From a virus, in IMG/VR virus record IMGVR_UViG_3300000255_000144, positions 1 to 26,781 of that record: a stretch of DNA of 26,781 nt; one strand, written 5' to 3'. Positions 13,282 through 20,919 of this stretch are shown in pieces. The notes under the pieces are model-generated. The model made no database searches and was not told the DNA's origin. It was given only the letters and a program-made list of their open reading frames with translations. Position 1 is the first letter of the stretch; each line of letters starts with the position of its first letter. The position numbers were made by a program, and so were the translations under genes.

Positions 13282-15462
13282 ATGTTAAACACTTCCCTAC
13301 TTTCCAAATTAATGGCAAGAGAAGATTTAGAAGTTATTGAGGGTAATTTTAGAACTGCTTCATTTGACCCTACTAATCGTATTCTTAGATTGCCATTATT
13401 GAAAGAAGAACATAAAGATGCTGCCACTCTGTTCATTGGACATGAGGTTGGTCATGCATTATATACACCTAGTATTTTCAGTCATGATGAAAGTATAAAT
13501 AAGTTATTACCTGATATTGAAGATATACCACATTCTATTTTAAATATTGTTGAAGATGTTCGTATTGAACGTCTTGTTCGTGAATTTTATCCTGGATTAA
13601 TTAATGATTTCCTAAAAGGATATCGTCATTTAGTTGCAGATAATTTCTTTGGTATTAAAGATGTTGATGTTGATACTTTGGGATTTCTTGATAGATTGAA
13701 TTTGAAGGCTAAGTTATCAAAAACTATTGATATTAAGTTTTCATTTAAAGAATCTGTTATGATGTCTAAAGTATTTCAAATTGATACTTGGGATGATACA
13801 GTTAGAGTTTCACGTGAATTGATGGAGTTTCTTGACGAACAACAGGAACAGCAGCAGCAACAGCAGCAACAATCAAGTGATGGTTCTGGTGATTCAGAAG
13901 AATCTGAAGAATCTGAAGATTCTTCAGGATTGTCTGAAAGTTTAAATTCTGATGTTGGTGATACTGAAGCTTCAGAAGATGGTGATGACTCATTAGAATC
14001 TGGTTCTTCTGATACTGATGCTGATGCTAATGCTACTGATGATAATAGTGTTGAAGAAGATAATGTTTCTTCCTCTTCTGGTGGTGGACTTTCTGATACT
14101 GGTGATACTACTGGTGAAGATCCATATCATTCTGTTACTGATGATGCATTTAGAAAGAATGAAAATAAGATGATTAATGAGGGTGATGGTACTTCATATC
14201 TTAAATTCACAAAGGAACAATTGGTTAATGAGTTTTTATATACTGATGAAGAGGTGGAGAGAAGTTATACTGAATTCTTAGAAATGAAGAATAATCAACC
14301 CGCTATGCAAATTTATCATGATGAGTTCATTAATGTAAGATATAAAGAGTTTATTCGTGATGTTAAACCCGCAGTAAATGCTATGGTTCAACAATTTGAA
14401 CTTCGTAAATCTGCAATGGAATCAAGAAAGGCAAGACAGTCTACAAGTGGTTCAATTGATGTGGATAAATTGTGGCAATATAAGTTAGACGATCATATTT
14501 TCAAGTCAATCATGTCATTTCCTGATGCTAAGAATCATGGATTATTGATGTATGTTGATTTCTCTAGTTCTATGTGGGGTCGTTTATATGAAACCGTAAA
14601 ACAGTCTGTTATTTTGATTATGTTTGCGAAACGTGTTGGTATTCCATATGAATTATATACATTTACTACTAATGGTAAAAAATGGAAAGATAATGGCAAA
14701 AGAAACATGTTTGGTAAAGGTGAAGATTATGGTAAATATGACCTTGCCAATTATGCATTAGGAATGATTAAAATTGCCGATTCTAGTTGGACAACGAGTA
14801 AACAGAACAAAATGACTCAACGAGTTATGTTTTCTTCTGAAACATTGACAGGTGGTAATGCTTGGATGAAAGAGAAACTGTTTTCAATGGGTGGAACACC
14901 ATTAATTGAAACTGCTGCTTACTCATTAATTCTTGCGGATGATTTTGTTAAGAAACATAATACTGAAAAGATGAATGTGGTTTTCCTGACTGATGGTCAG
15001 GCACAAGATATCAGAACTAAAAGTTTGGGTTATGGTGATCAAAAGGTTGTAGTTTTTGATGTTGAAGGTTATGGTAGACTTGAGGCGAACGTGGGTGGTA
15101 TTTATTCATATTATTCAAGAACTAAATTATATCAAAAGGCGATGTTTGATGCATTACGAAAACGATATAATGTAATTGGTTTTTTCTTAACATCATATCG
15201 TAAATTGGTTAATCCAAAAGTGGGATATATTGTTCATGATAAAATTGATTCGGATAATGAGTTTTATGACCGTTACATTGTGGTTCATGATAAACGGTTA
15301 CAGGCAGAAGATGATGAATTTGTAACAGTTGCTGATGATGATCCTTTGTTTACAACAGACCGTAAGAGAATGAATACAATCAAACGTGATTTTAAAAAGT
15401 TCCAAAAGAACAAGAAATCTAACAAGTTGATTGCACAAGAATTTGCAAGAATGGTTGCTTAA
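13282..15462 (+). CDS. CobT-like VWA protein with N-terminal HExxH domain
   Basis: This 726-residue protein. An N-terminal domain has FIGHEVGHALYTP with HEVGH at 54-58 and NIVEDVRIE near 88-96, giving a plausible third zinc ligand (Glu91). A long low-complexity segment follows (about 189-290): Glu/Gln run, then Ser/Asp/Glu-rich, as in CobT. The C-terminal von Willebrand A domain has the MIDAS motif DFSSS at 426-430, GGTPLIETA and FLTDGQAQD. CobT with CobS forms the cobalt chelatase ATPase pair; many T4-like phages carry similar pairs without cobalamin synthesis, and the role there is unknown, perhaps protein remodelling. The partner ATPase lies at 25102. Confidence 0.88.
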   Translation: MLNTSLLSKLMAREDLEVIEGNFRTASFDPTNRILRLPLLKEEHKDAATLFIGHEVGHALYTPSIFSHDESINKLLPDIEDIPHSILNIVEDVRIERLVREFYPGLINDFLKGYRHLVADNFFGIKDVDVDTLGFLDRLNLKAKLSKTIDIKFSFKESVMMSKVFQIDTWDDTVRVSRELMEFLDEQQEQQQQQQQQSSDGSGDSEESEESEDSSGLSESLNSDVGDTEASEDGDDSLESGSSDTDADANATDDNSVEEDNVSSSSGGGLSDTGDTTGEDPYHSVTDDAFRKNENKMINEGDGTSYLKFTKEQLVNEFLYTDEEVERSYTEFLEMKNNQPAMQIYHDEFINVRYKEFIRDVKPAVNAMVQQFELRKSAMESRKARQSTSGSIDVDKLWQYKLDDHIFKSIMSFPDAKNHGLLMYVDFSSSMWGRLYETVKQSVILIMFAKRVGIPYELYTFTTNGKKWKDNGKRNMFGKGEDYGKYDLANYALGMIKIADSSWTTSKQNKMTQRVMFSSETLTGGNAWMKEKLFSMGGTPLIETAAYSLILADDFVKKHNTEKMNVVFLTDGQAQDIRTKSLGYGDQKVVVFDVEGYGRLEANVGGIYSYYSRTKLYQKAMFDALRKRYNVIGFFLTSYRKLVNPKVGYIVHDKIDSDNEFYDRYIVVHDKRLQAEDDEFVTVADDDPLFTTDRKRMNTIKRDFKKFQKNKKSNKLIAQEFARMVA

Positions 15463-15463
15463 T

Positions 15464-15703
15464 ATGAAAACAAAGATACATGTAAATCAACATGTAATTA
15501 AACGTAATGATAAAACTGGGTCACGTGACCCAGTTTTAACTTGTAAGACATATAAAGATAATAAATATGCTCATGAGGTTGATGTATTGGGACCCTGTAG
15601 AGTAATATATCGTCCGGACAATCCTTTGCCATGTGGGGCAAAGGTATGGATTGAAACTGAATCGGGGGTAACAATATATGAAAAAAGAAATTTGGATAGA
15701 TGA
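15464..15703 (+). CDS. Conserved small phage-type protein with internal palindrome
   Basis: The 79-residue form starts at ATG 15464, just after the VWA stop; longer in-frame starts lie inside that gene. It has KIHVNQHVIKRN, then GPCRVIYRPDNPLPCGAKVWIET, a compact beta-rich pattern with two cysteines that looks like a conserved phage protein, function unknown. No good ribosome binding site is visible, so translation may be coupled to the VWA gene. Codons 17-25 contain a 28-bp palindrome. The stop overlaps the next gene's GAGGAGG. Confidence 0.68.
   Translation: MKTKIHVNQHVIKRNDKTGSRDPVLTCKTYKDNKYAHEVDVLGPCRVIYRPDNPLPCGAKVWIETESGVTIYEKRNLDR
15511..15538 (+). repeat. 28-bp perfect palindrome inside a coding region; possible terminator
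   Basis: Bases 15511-15524 are the exact reverse complement of 15525-15538, with CACGTG at the centre and ACTGGGTCAC arms, flanked by AAAA and TTTT so that either strand would yield a stem followed by U residues. It lies 49 bases after the VWA stop. It could be a bidirectional-type terminator or attenuator, or a binding site for a dimeric protein. Confidence 0.7.
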
Positions 15704-15713
15704 GGAGGAATTT

Positions 15714-15986
15714 ATGGCAAATAGATATTTTTGTACTGTGATAGATGAAATGCGTTCTTGTTATAAAACACGAAACTTTTCAATTGTTATGGGATTACTG
15801 GAGGAATTACAGAGCATTGGTAATCGTATGGAGGCTAAATGTGGTGATATAAATGATGCAAACCGGTATTTGGATGATGTGAGAAACTTAAAACGTGAGA
15901 TTAAATCTCTTAAACGGAATCGCGACAAATTAAACAGAAAAATAGAAAAATTAAACAGAAAAATAGAAAATGACGACGAAGAATGA
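15714..15986 (+). CDS. Coiled-coil protein, 90 residues
   Basis: Start ATG 15714 was chosen because GAGGAGG lies six bases before it and it immediately follows the preceding stop; an in-frame ATG at 15678 would overlap the upstream gene and lacks such a site. The N-terminal half is a mixed helical region with Cys residues, and from about residue 45 the sequence is a charged heptad-rich helix ending in two copies of KLNRKIE and an acidic tail. Probably a self-associating coiled coil. No family was recognised. Confidence 0.7.
   Translation: MANRYFCTVIDEMRSCYKTRNFSIVMGLLEELQSIGNRMEAKCGDINDANRYLDDVRNLKREIKSLKRNRDKLNRKIEKLNRKIENDDEE
15927..15968 (+). repeat. 21-bp direct repeat, two perfect tandem copies
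   Basis: Units 15927-15947 and 15948-15968 are identical and in frame, each encoding KLNRKIE three heptad turns from the end of the coiled-coil gene. Likely a recent slippage duplication; an earlier degenerate copy (SLKRNRDKLNR) precedes it. Confidence 0.9.
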
Positions 15987-16137
15987 TATAACAGGAGATT
16001 CTATAAAATCTAAAATAAATAACAAAAAATATAGAGATAATTGGGATATCATATTTAATAATAAACAAAAAACGGAGAAGAAAGAAAGTGAACGAAATAG
16101 TACAGTCAAGTATGGAGAGAGTACGGGAAAAGATTAA
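15970..16137 (+). CDS. 55-residue basic protein, phage-conserved type
   Basis: ATG 15970 overlaps the end of the coiled-coil gene by 17 bases and the frame is open to TAA 16135-16137. The sequence ITGDSIKSK followed by YRDNWDIIF is reminiscent of very short proteins I associate with marine T4-like phages (TGDxLxSK...F/YRxxWDxIF); the function is unknown. The second half is Lys/Glu-rich and probably disordered. It overlaps the start of the next small gene. Confidence 0.6.
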   Translation: MTTKNDITGDSIKSKINNKKYRDNWDIIFNNKQKTEKKESERNSTVKYGESTGKD

Positions 16138-16258
16138 TTATCAATGTAATGGGTTGTGTAAATCTGTTACTAAGTCGGTTTGGATGTCTGTATTGACATT
16201 TGGTATGCCATTAATGTTATATATAATAGTATGGGTGGTAGATTTTATTTTATTTTAG
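16088..16258 (+). CDS. 56-residue membrane protein (GTG start)
   Basis: GTG 16088 follows GGAGAAG at a suitable distance; ATG 16112 is an alternative. The first 30 residues are polar with two cysteines (YQCNGLC), then a strong membrane segment (about 33-56) runs to the C-terminus (TFGMPLMLYIIVWVVDFILF). Overlap by 50 bases with the previous small gene in another frame makes it less certain, but the composition is typical of real small phage membrane proteins and it fills the space before the acyl-CoA dehydrogenase. Confidence 0.5.
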   Translation: MNEIVQSSMERVREKINYQCNGLCKSVTKSVWMSVLTFGMPLMLYIIVWVVDFILF

Positions 16259-16269
16259 AGGTATGATAT

Positions 16270-18393
16270 ATGATGAATGAATATGGTATGAAATTATTCC
16301 AAAAGATATTACCAAAGATATCAAATACTGAAAGAGAGGCTTTAGATGCCGGTACAGTATGGTGGGAATCTGAGTTATTTGGTGGTAGACCAAACTGGGA
16401 TATACTATTAAATACAGAACAAACTAAATTAACACAAGAAGAACACGATTTCATTAATTCTGAAGTTGATACTGTTTGTGAAATGGTGTCTGATTGGGAA
16501 GTTAATGTTATACATAAAGATTTACCAGTTGATGTGTGGAATTATTTAAAAGATAATGGTTTTTTTGCACTTAATATCAAGAAAGAATATGGTGGTTTGG
16601 AATTTTCAGCATATGCACAATCGTGTATCATATCAATTTTAGCATCAAGAAGTATATCATTAGCAATTACTACTATGGTTCCAAATTCTTTGGGTCCTGG
16701 TGAATTACTGTATGAGTTTGGCACACAAGAACAAAAAGATAAATGGTTACCTACATTATCATCAGGTAAAGATATACCGGCATTTGCATTAACAGGACCA
16801 TATTCTGGTTCAGATGCTGCGGCGATGGAAGATTATGGTGTTGTTGAATATGGGGAATATGACGGTGAAAAGGTATTAGGTATTAGATTAAATTGGGAAA
16901 AACGATATATCACACTTGGACCAGTATCTACATTACTTGGTGTTGCGTGTCATATTGTGGATCCTGATGAGTTATTGAAAGAATCTGAGCATTCGCCTCC
17001 TGTTGAGGGTATAAGTTTAGTATTAGTTCCAACTGATACTAAGGGTGTTCGTATAGGTCGCAGACATTACCCTGCCAGACAAGCATTTATGAATGGACCA
17101 AATTATGGTAAAGATGTATTTTTACCATTGAATCATGTTATAGGTGGAATTGATGGGGTAGGAAAGGGTTGGAGAATGTTAATGGCTTGTCTTGCGGCTG
17201 GTAGGGCAATATCATTACCATCATTATCTATGGCTGGTATCAAACATACATTAAAAGTTACTACTGCATACTCTAAAATACGAAAACAATTTAAAATCCC
17301 AATTTCTAAGATGGAGGGTATTGAAGAACCATTGTCTAGGATAATTGGACAAGCATATGTTGTAGAGTCTGCATGTAATCTCACTACTACTGCAATAGTA
17401 AATGGTGAAAAACCATCTGTTATTTCTGCCATGTTGAAATATCAATGTACTGAAAGGATGCGACAATGTATTATTGATGGTATGGACATTTTGGCTGGAA
17501 AGGGTATATCTGATGGTCCTAATAATTTATTATTGAATTATTATATAACACAACCTATTGCTAATACTGTTGAGGGTGCGAATATATTAACGAGATCTCT
17601 AATTGTATTTTCTCAAGGATCTTTACGGTGTCATCCATTTATAAAAGATGAAGTAACTTCTGCTGAATGTGGTGATGCGATTGCATTTAATAAGGCGTTA
17701 ATGGGTCATCTTAAATATACTATTGGTAATATATTTGGGTCATTATATCATAATATTACTGGTGGTATGTTTATATCTAAACCAAAAGACGCATCATGTG
17801 AAATTGGTAAGTATTATAAACGTATTGAATTGGAATCAAAGAACTTTGCATTGTTATCTGATATAAGTATATCGGTGTTGGGTGCTGATCTTAAGAAACG
17901 ACAAAGAATAACTGGTAGATTTGCAGATGCATTTTCAGAGTTGTATATGACATCTGCGGTATTAAAACGTTACGAAGATACTGATGATATGGATAAGAAG
18001 AATGATATATTATATGTTACATGGGGTGCTGAGTCTGGATTATATAATATACAGAAATCGTTTGAGGACATTTTAGACAATTATCCTTCAAAGTTCATTG
18101 GGTTTATATTAAGACGTTTGATATTTCCATTTGGTAGAAGATATAAGGGTCCATCAGATAAGTTGAATAGTAGAATGGTGAAGTCGGTGGTCAATGTTCC
18201 TAATTCAATTAAATCTGCATTAGGATTTGATGCAAGGTCTAGGTTGACAGATAAAACTTTTACATCATCTAATACAAAGGATGCATTAAATATTTTAGAA
18301 AGGGCATATGAGTCTAATCTGAAAGGCGAATTAGATGGAATTTTAGAACATGAAGCAATTATGGTAGATGATTTTGATAAAGATTTGAGGTGA
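16270..18393 (+). CDS. fadE: FadE-like acyl-CoA dehydrogenase
   Basis: This 707-residue protein resembles FadE/YafH (about 814 in E. coli), lacking FadE's N-terminal membrane region. FALTGPYSGSDAA near 172-184 is the FAD/substrate signature (LTxPxxGSDA). GGIDGVGKGWRMLMACLAAGR precedes the C-terminal flavin helices. NTVEGANILTRSLIVFSQG contains the block with the likely catalytic base Glu435, and RCHPF follows as in FadE; about 250 further residues correspond to the FadE-specific C-terminal domain. It oxidises acyl-CoA to trans-2-enoyl-CoA in beta-oxidation, normally passing electrons to an ETF. AGAGG lies before ATG 16270 (16273 also possible). No other beta-oxidation gene is in the window. 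All recognised motifs are intact, so it looks functional. Confidence 0.92.
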   Translation: MMNEYGMKLFQKILPKISNTEREALDAGTVWWESELFGGRPNWDILLNTEQTKLTQEEHDFINSEVDTVCEMVSDWEVNVIHKDLPVDVWNYLKDNGFFALNIKKEYGGLEFSAYAQSCIISILASRSISLAITTMVPNSLGPGELLYEFGTQEQKDKWLPTLSSGKDIPAFALTGPYSGSDAAAMEDYGVVEYGEYDGEKVLGIRLNWEKRYITLGPVSTLLGVACHIVDPDELLKESEHSPPVEGISLVLVPTDTKGVRIGRRHYPARQAFMNGPNYGKDVFLPLNHVIGGIDGVGKGWRMLMACLAAGRAISLPSLSMAGIKHTLKVTTAYSKIRKQFKIPISKMEGIEEPLSRIIGQAYVVESACNLTTTAIVNGEKPSVISAMLKYQCTERMRQCIIDGMDILAGKGISDGPNNLLLNYYITQPIANTVEGANILTRSLIVFSQGSLRCHPFIKDEVTSAECGDAIAFNKALMGHLKYTIGNIFGSLYHNITGGMFISKPKDASCEIGKYYKRIELESKNFALLSDISISVLGADLKKRQRITGRFADAFSELYMTSAVLKRYEDTDDMDKKNDILYVTWGAESGLYNIQKSFEDILDNYPSKFIGFILRRLIFPFGRRYKGPSDKLNSRMVKSVVNVPNSIKSALGFDARSRLTDKTFTSSNTKDALNILERAYESNLKGELDGILEHEAIMVDDFDKDLR

Positions 18394-18397
18394 TATT

Positions 18398-19045
18398 ATG
18401 AAGACACCAATTATTAGTTTTTTGGCGTCAGATGGTGGTACTGCGGCTAGGGATGTTATAGGAGCAATTAATTCATGGAGAATTGTAGCTGAAGTTGGTG
18501 TTGTTATATGTAATAATAAAGATGCTCCTATAGTTCAATGGTGTCATGATAATGGTATTAATGTTTCTATAATATCTGGTAAAACTAATCTACATGACGA
18601 AGATAATGCTATTTTTAATAAATTAAAATCAGTTGCAACTGATCTGGTAGTGTTGTCTGGATACAGGAAACATGTTAATAATATAGTATTGAATGGGTAT
18701 GAAAATAGAATATTAAACATCCATCCATCATTATTGCCTAAACATGGTAATATGTTTGGTGATGATATATATAAATCAGTCTTAGAGTCTAATGATAAGG
18801 TTACAGGAGTTACTGTACATATTGTTACTGATGAATATGATTCTGGACCGATATTGAAACAGAATTTAGTTTTAGTTAGAGATAATGATGATGTGCAATC
18901 GTTAGGTGATGCTTGTCGTGCTACTGAATCTGAATTGTATATAGGGGTTATTAATGAAATTCTTCCTAGATTGATGGAAGTTGAATCAGTGAGGACTAAA
19001 TATGAAAATTGGATTAATCAAAGAAATAAAGGAAAACGAACATAG
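18398..19045 (+). CDS. purN: PurN-like formyltransferase
   Basis: This 215-residue protein matches glycinamide ribonucleotide transformylase (E. coli PurN 212) in length and core. RILNIHPSLLPKHG carries Asn107 and His109, GVTVHIVTDEYDSGPI carries Asp148: the catalytic Asn-His-Asp triad and 10-formyl-THF site. The N-terminal phosphate loop is ASDGGTAARDVI instead of SGNGSNLQ. The expected reaction is GAR plus 10-formyl-THF to FGAR in purine synthesis, using PRPP from prs upstream in the pathway; another formyltransferase substrate is possible given the altered loop. It starts four bases after the acyl-CoA dehydrogenase stop and overlaps alanine dehydrogenase by 44 bases. Confidence 0.85.
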   Translation: MKTPIISFLASDGGTAARDVIGAINSWRIVAEVGVVICNNKDAPIVQWCHDNGINVSIISGKTNLHDEDNAIFNKLKSVATDLVVLSGYRKHVNNIVLNGYENRILNIHPSLLPKHGNMFGDDIYKSVLESNDKVTGVTVHIVTDEYDSGPILKQNLVLVRDNDDVQSLGDACRATESELYIGVINEILPRLMEVESVRTKYENWINQRNKGKRT

Positions 19046-20111
19046 GGTAGCAATTACCCCAAATGGTGTGCGTGAATTGGTTGATAGAGGTCACTCTGTA
19101 TGTGTAACATTTGAAGCTGGGGTTGGTTCTGGTTATTCGGATGATGATTACATATCATCCGGTGCGACAATATGCCACGACTTTTATGCATGGGATTCGG
19201 ATCTTGTGGTTAAAGTTAAAGAACCTCAAGTGGAAGAATACAAATATTTTAATGGGCAAATATTATTTACTTATCTTCATCTTGCGGGTGTAGATAAAGA
19301 ACTGACACTTAAATTATTATCCACCAATACTACTGCCATAGCATATGAATCAATAACAGATAATTTTGGTAATTTACCGTTGTTGTCACCTATGTCTGCT
19401 ATTGCTGGTAATATGGCGGTTACTATTGGTAGTTATTATCTTCAGTATACAGATAAGTCAATGTTTTTTGATGGGTCTGGTGTCCAACTGGGAAAAATCA
19501 ATGGTGTTAATTCTGGTAATGTGGTAGTTGTTGGTGATGGTGTTGTGGGTAGACATGCGGCTGAGATGGCAAATGGGATGGGTGCTAATGTTATTATTTT
19601 AGGGTTGGAAACCGATTATCGTTGGGAGTATTTGAGTAGAGGTCATATGAATACTTCTATTGAATATAAGTGTTCCACTTCATGGAATTTGGAGCCTGCT
19701 GTTAAAGATGCTGATTTAGTTATTGGTGCAGTTTCAATACCAGGAAAGAAATCTCCTATTGTTGTTACTGAAGATATGGTAAAAAGTATGAGGAAAGGTT
19801 CAGTGGTGGTTGATGTGTCTATTGACCAAGGTGGTTGCATTGAAACGTCACATATTAGGAATCATCAGAACCCTGTATTTATGCACCATGGGGTTATTCA
19901 TTATTGTGTGTCTAATATGCCTGGTGCATATCCTAAAAGTGCTACTAACATACTTACTAAGGCGACATTACCATATATAGCTGTTTTGGCTGATATGGGT
20001 CTTGATAACGTGGATCCTAATTTCACAAATGGTATATATACACATAATGGTAGAATCACTAATTTAATGGTTGCTGAATCATTAGAACTTATGGAGTATT
20101 ATGAGGAATAA
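19002..20111 (+). CDS. ald: Alanine dehydrogenase
   Basis: This 369-residue protein has the length of the family (about 370). It interconverts L-alanine and NAD with pyruvate, ammonia and NADH. Seen: MKIGLIKEIKENEHRVAITP (1-20) with Arg15, VKVKEP with Lys73, YLHLA with His93, the NAD loop GDGVVGRHAAEMA (178-190), VDVSIDQGGCIET (270-282) with the catalytic aspartate, and CVSNMPGAYP with Asn. Start ATG 19002 lies inside the preceding gene but has AGGA before it and matches the universal family N-terminus, so the 44-base overlap is real. Direction in infection is unknown: pyruvate/NADH supply or ammonia assimilation. Confidence 0.94.
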   Translation: MKIGLIKEIKENEHRVAITPNGVRELVDRGHSVCVTFEAGVGSGYSDDDYISSGATICHDFYAWDSDLVVKVKEPQVEEYKYFNGQILFTYLHLAGVDKELTLKLLSTNTTAIAYESITDNFGNLPLLSPMSAIAGNMAVTIGSYYLQYTDKSMFFDGSGVQLGKINGVNSGNVVVVGDGVVGRHAAEMANGMGANVIILGLETDYRWEYLSRGHMNTSIEYKCSTSWNLEPAVKDADLVIGAVSIPGKKSPIVVTEDMVKSMRKGSVVVDVSIDQGGCIETSHIRNHQNPVFMHHGVIHYCVSNMPGAYPKSATNILTKATLPYIAVLADMGLDNVDPNFTNGIYTHNGRITNLMVAESLELMEYYEE

Positions 20112-20115
20112 ACCT

Positions 20116-20223
20116 ATGTTATATATTTTAAGGTGTAATAAGACTACATTTTTATCCCATTTTATAATCACATTACCTTTCATAGTATGGTGGGTTTTGG
20201 GGTATTATATTCAGAATTCCTAA
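20116..20223 (+). CDS. 35-residue membrane peptide
   Basis: ATG 20116, four bases after the ald stop, opens 35 codons to TAA 20221-20223, which overlaps the next ATG as TAATG. The peptide has a short basic start and one hydrophobic segment (about 15-31, FIITLPFIVWWVLGYYI). No good binding site is visible apart from AGGAATA near the ald stop. Weakly supported, but coupling to the next gene favours it. Confidence 0.45.
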   Translation: MLYILRCNKTTFLSHFIITLPFIVWWVLGYYIQNS

Positions 20224-20378
20224 TGAGAATAATGCCTGATAAGACTAATTGGGAGATTTTGGTTTTATTTGTATCAGAAATGACATTTTTAGAAGCCGTT
20301 AGTTATATATTGTTATTCCCTATTATGGTTGTCTTTGCATTGTATATATTTTATAATATATATACAAATAAATCTTGA
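20223..20378 (+). CDS. 51-residue membrane protein
   Basis: ATG 20223 overlaps the preceding stop (TAATG). An in-frame ATG at 20187 would add 12 residues but lies inside the other reading frame. The product has a polar start (MRIMPDKTNW), then hydrophobic segments at about 12-20 and 26-46, and ends YTNKS inside the -35 box region of the next promoter. No family was recognised. Confidence 0.55.
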   Translation: MRIMPDKTNWEILVLFVSEMTFLEAVSYILLFPIMVVFALYIFYNIYTNKS

Positions 20379-20403
20379 CATTTATACAAAAGTATGAGAT
20401 AAT
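20375..20403 (+). promoter_or_regulatory. Promoter of the shared phage type with conserved leader
   Basis: TTGACA (20375-20380), 17 bases ending AAAGTATGA, GATAAT (20398-20403) with TGA just upstream. The leader contains GTTGGGGTTATTGAGTTTA (20414-20432), then TTGGAG as ribosome binding site for ATG 20449. The same leader block occurs at 22451, 23330 and 24911. Confidence 0.88.
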
Positions 20404-20448
20404 ATTACTGTGAGTTGGGGTTATTGAGTTTATTTTTTGGAGTATATT

Positions 20449-20559
20449 ATGTTGGTACGATTGATTGATGGTAGAGTTGAGGTTGTTGTTGATTATGAAT
20501 TGTTAACACTATGGTCTATTGGTGCTTCAGTTGCATTAGTAGTTAATATTTTAAGTTAA
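20449..20559 (+). CDS. 36-residue membrane peptide
   Basis: First ATG after the promoter leader, with TTTGGAG at good spacing. The 36 codons encode a charged first third (LVRLIDGRVEVVVDYE) and one hydrophobic segment (about 18-35). The clear promoter, leader and binding site make it a credible gene despite its size. No family was recognised. Confidence 0.6.
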   Translation: MLVRLIDGRVEVVVDYELLTLWSIGASVALVVNILS

Positions 20560-20571
20560 TAGGTGGTTGTT

Positions 20572-20898
20572 ATGGATATGATTGAATTGAGAAAAAAACG
20601 TGATGAATTATTGGAAGAAAGTGATTGGATTGGCGTAGATGTAAGTGTTAAATTACCACGTCCATATACGGTGCTTGGTAAGACATATACAGATAATGAG
20701 ATTCATATTAGAGATAAGGATGATGCTAAATTTCGTGATCCTTATGCGAGATATTCATCTGTTCATGAATATTTAAATGAATGGATGGAGTATAGACAAG
20801 AATTGAGAGACTTACCCAATGAAATTTATGAAGAAGAGTTGGCAACTGGTCAGCCGACTGAAACTGTTTTTTGGCCAGAATCTCCGGAGGGGTATTAA
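20572..20898 (+). CDS. 108-residue soluble protein with FRDP motif
   Basis: Start ATG 20572 has AGGTGG six bases upstream; an in-frame GTG at 20563 overlaps that site. The protein is acidic with a helical start (MDMIELRKKRDELLEES). The segment AKFRDPYARYSSVHEYLNEW resembles SEFRDPTEKYEGVNQYFIDKHW in the protein at 22487, so the two may share a small domain. The C-terminal part is acidic and proline-rich (FWPESPEGY). Function unknown. Confidence 0.72.
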   Translation: MDMIELRKKRDELLEESDWIGVDVSVKLPRPYTVLGKTYTDNEIHIRDKDDAKFRDPYARYSSVHEYLNEWMEYRQELRDLPNEIYEEELATGQPTETVFWPESPEGY

Positions 20899-20919
20899 GT
20901 TATAAATGGTGAATATATT

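Noticed and set aside
13841-13874. CAG/CAA run as a regulatory microsatellite
   Set aside because: It encodes the Gln run in the acidic linker typical of CobT-like proteins; no need for another role.
13802-13993. Reverse-strand Gln/His/Leu-rich frame
   Set aside because: It is the antisense of the low-complexity Glu/Ser/Gln linker of the CobT-like protein.
19111-19293. Forward 60-codon frame inside alanine dehydrogenase
   Set aside because: Lies wholly inside a strongly recognised enzyme gene in another frame.
2216-20111. That the window is simply bacterial chromosome
   Set aside because: Possible because of the enzymes, but the small overlapping genes, single strand bias, repeated early-type promoters and phage-type small proteins favour a phage; flanking sequence would settle it.
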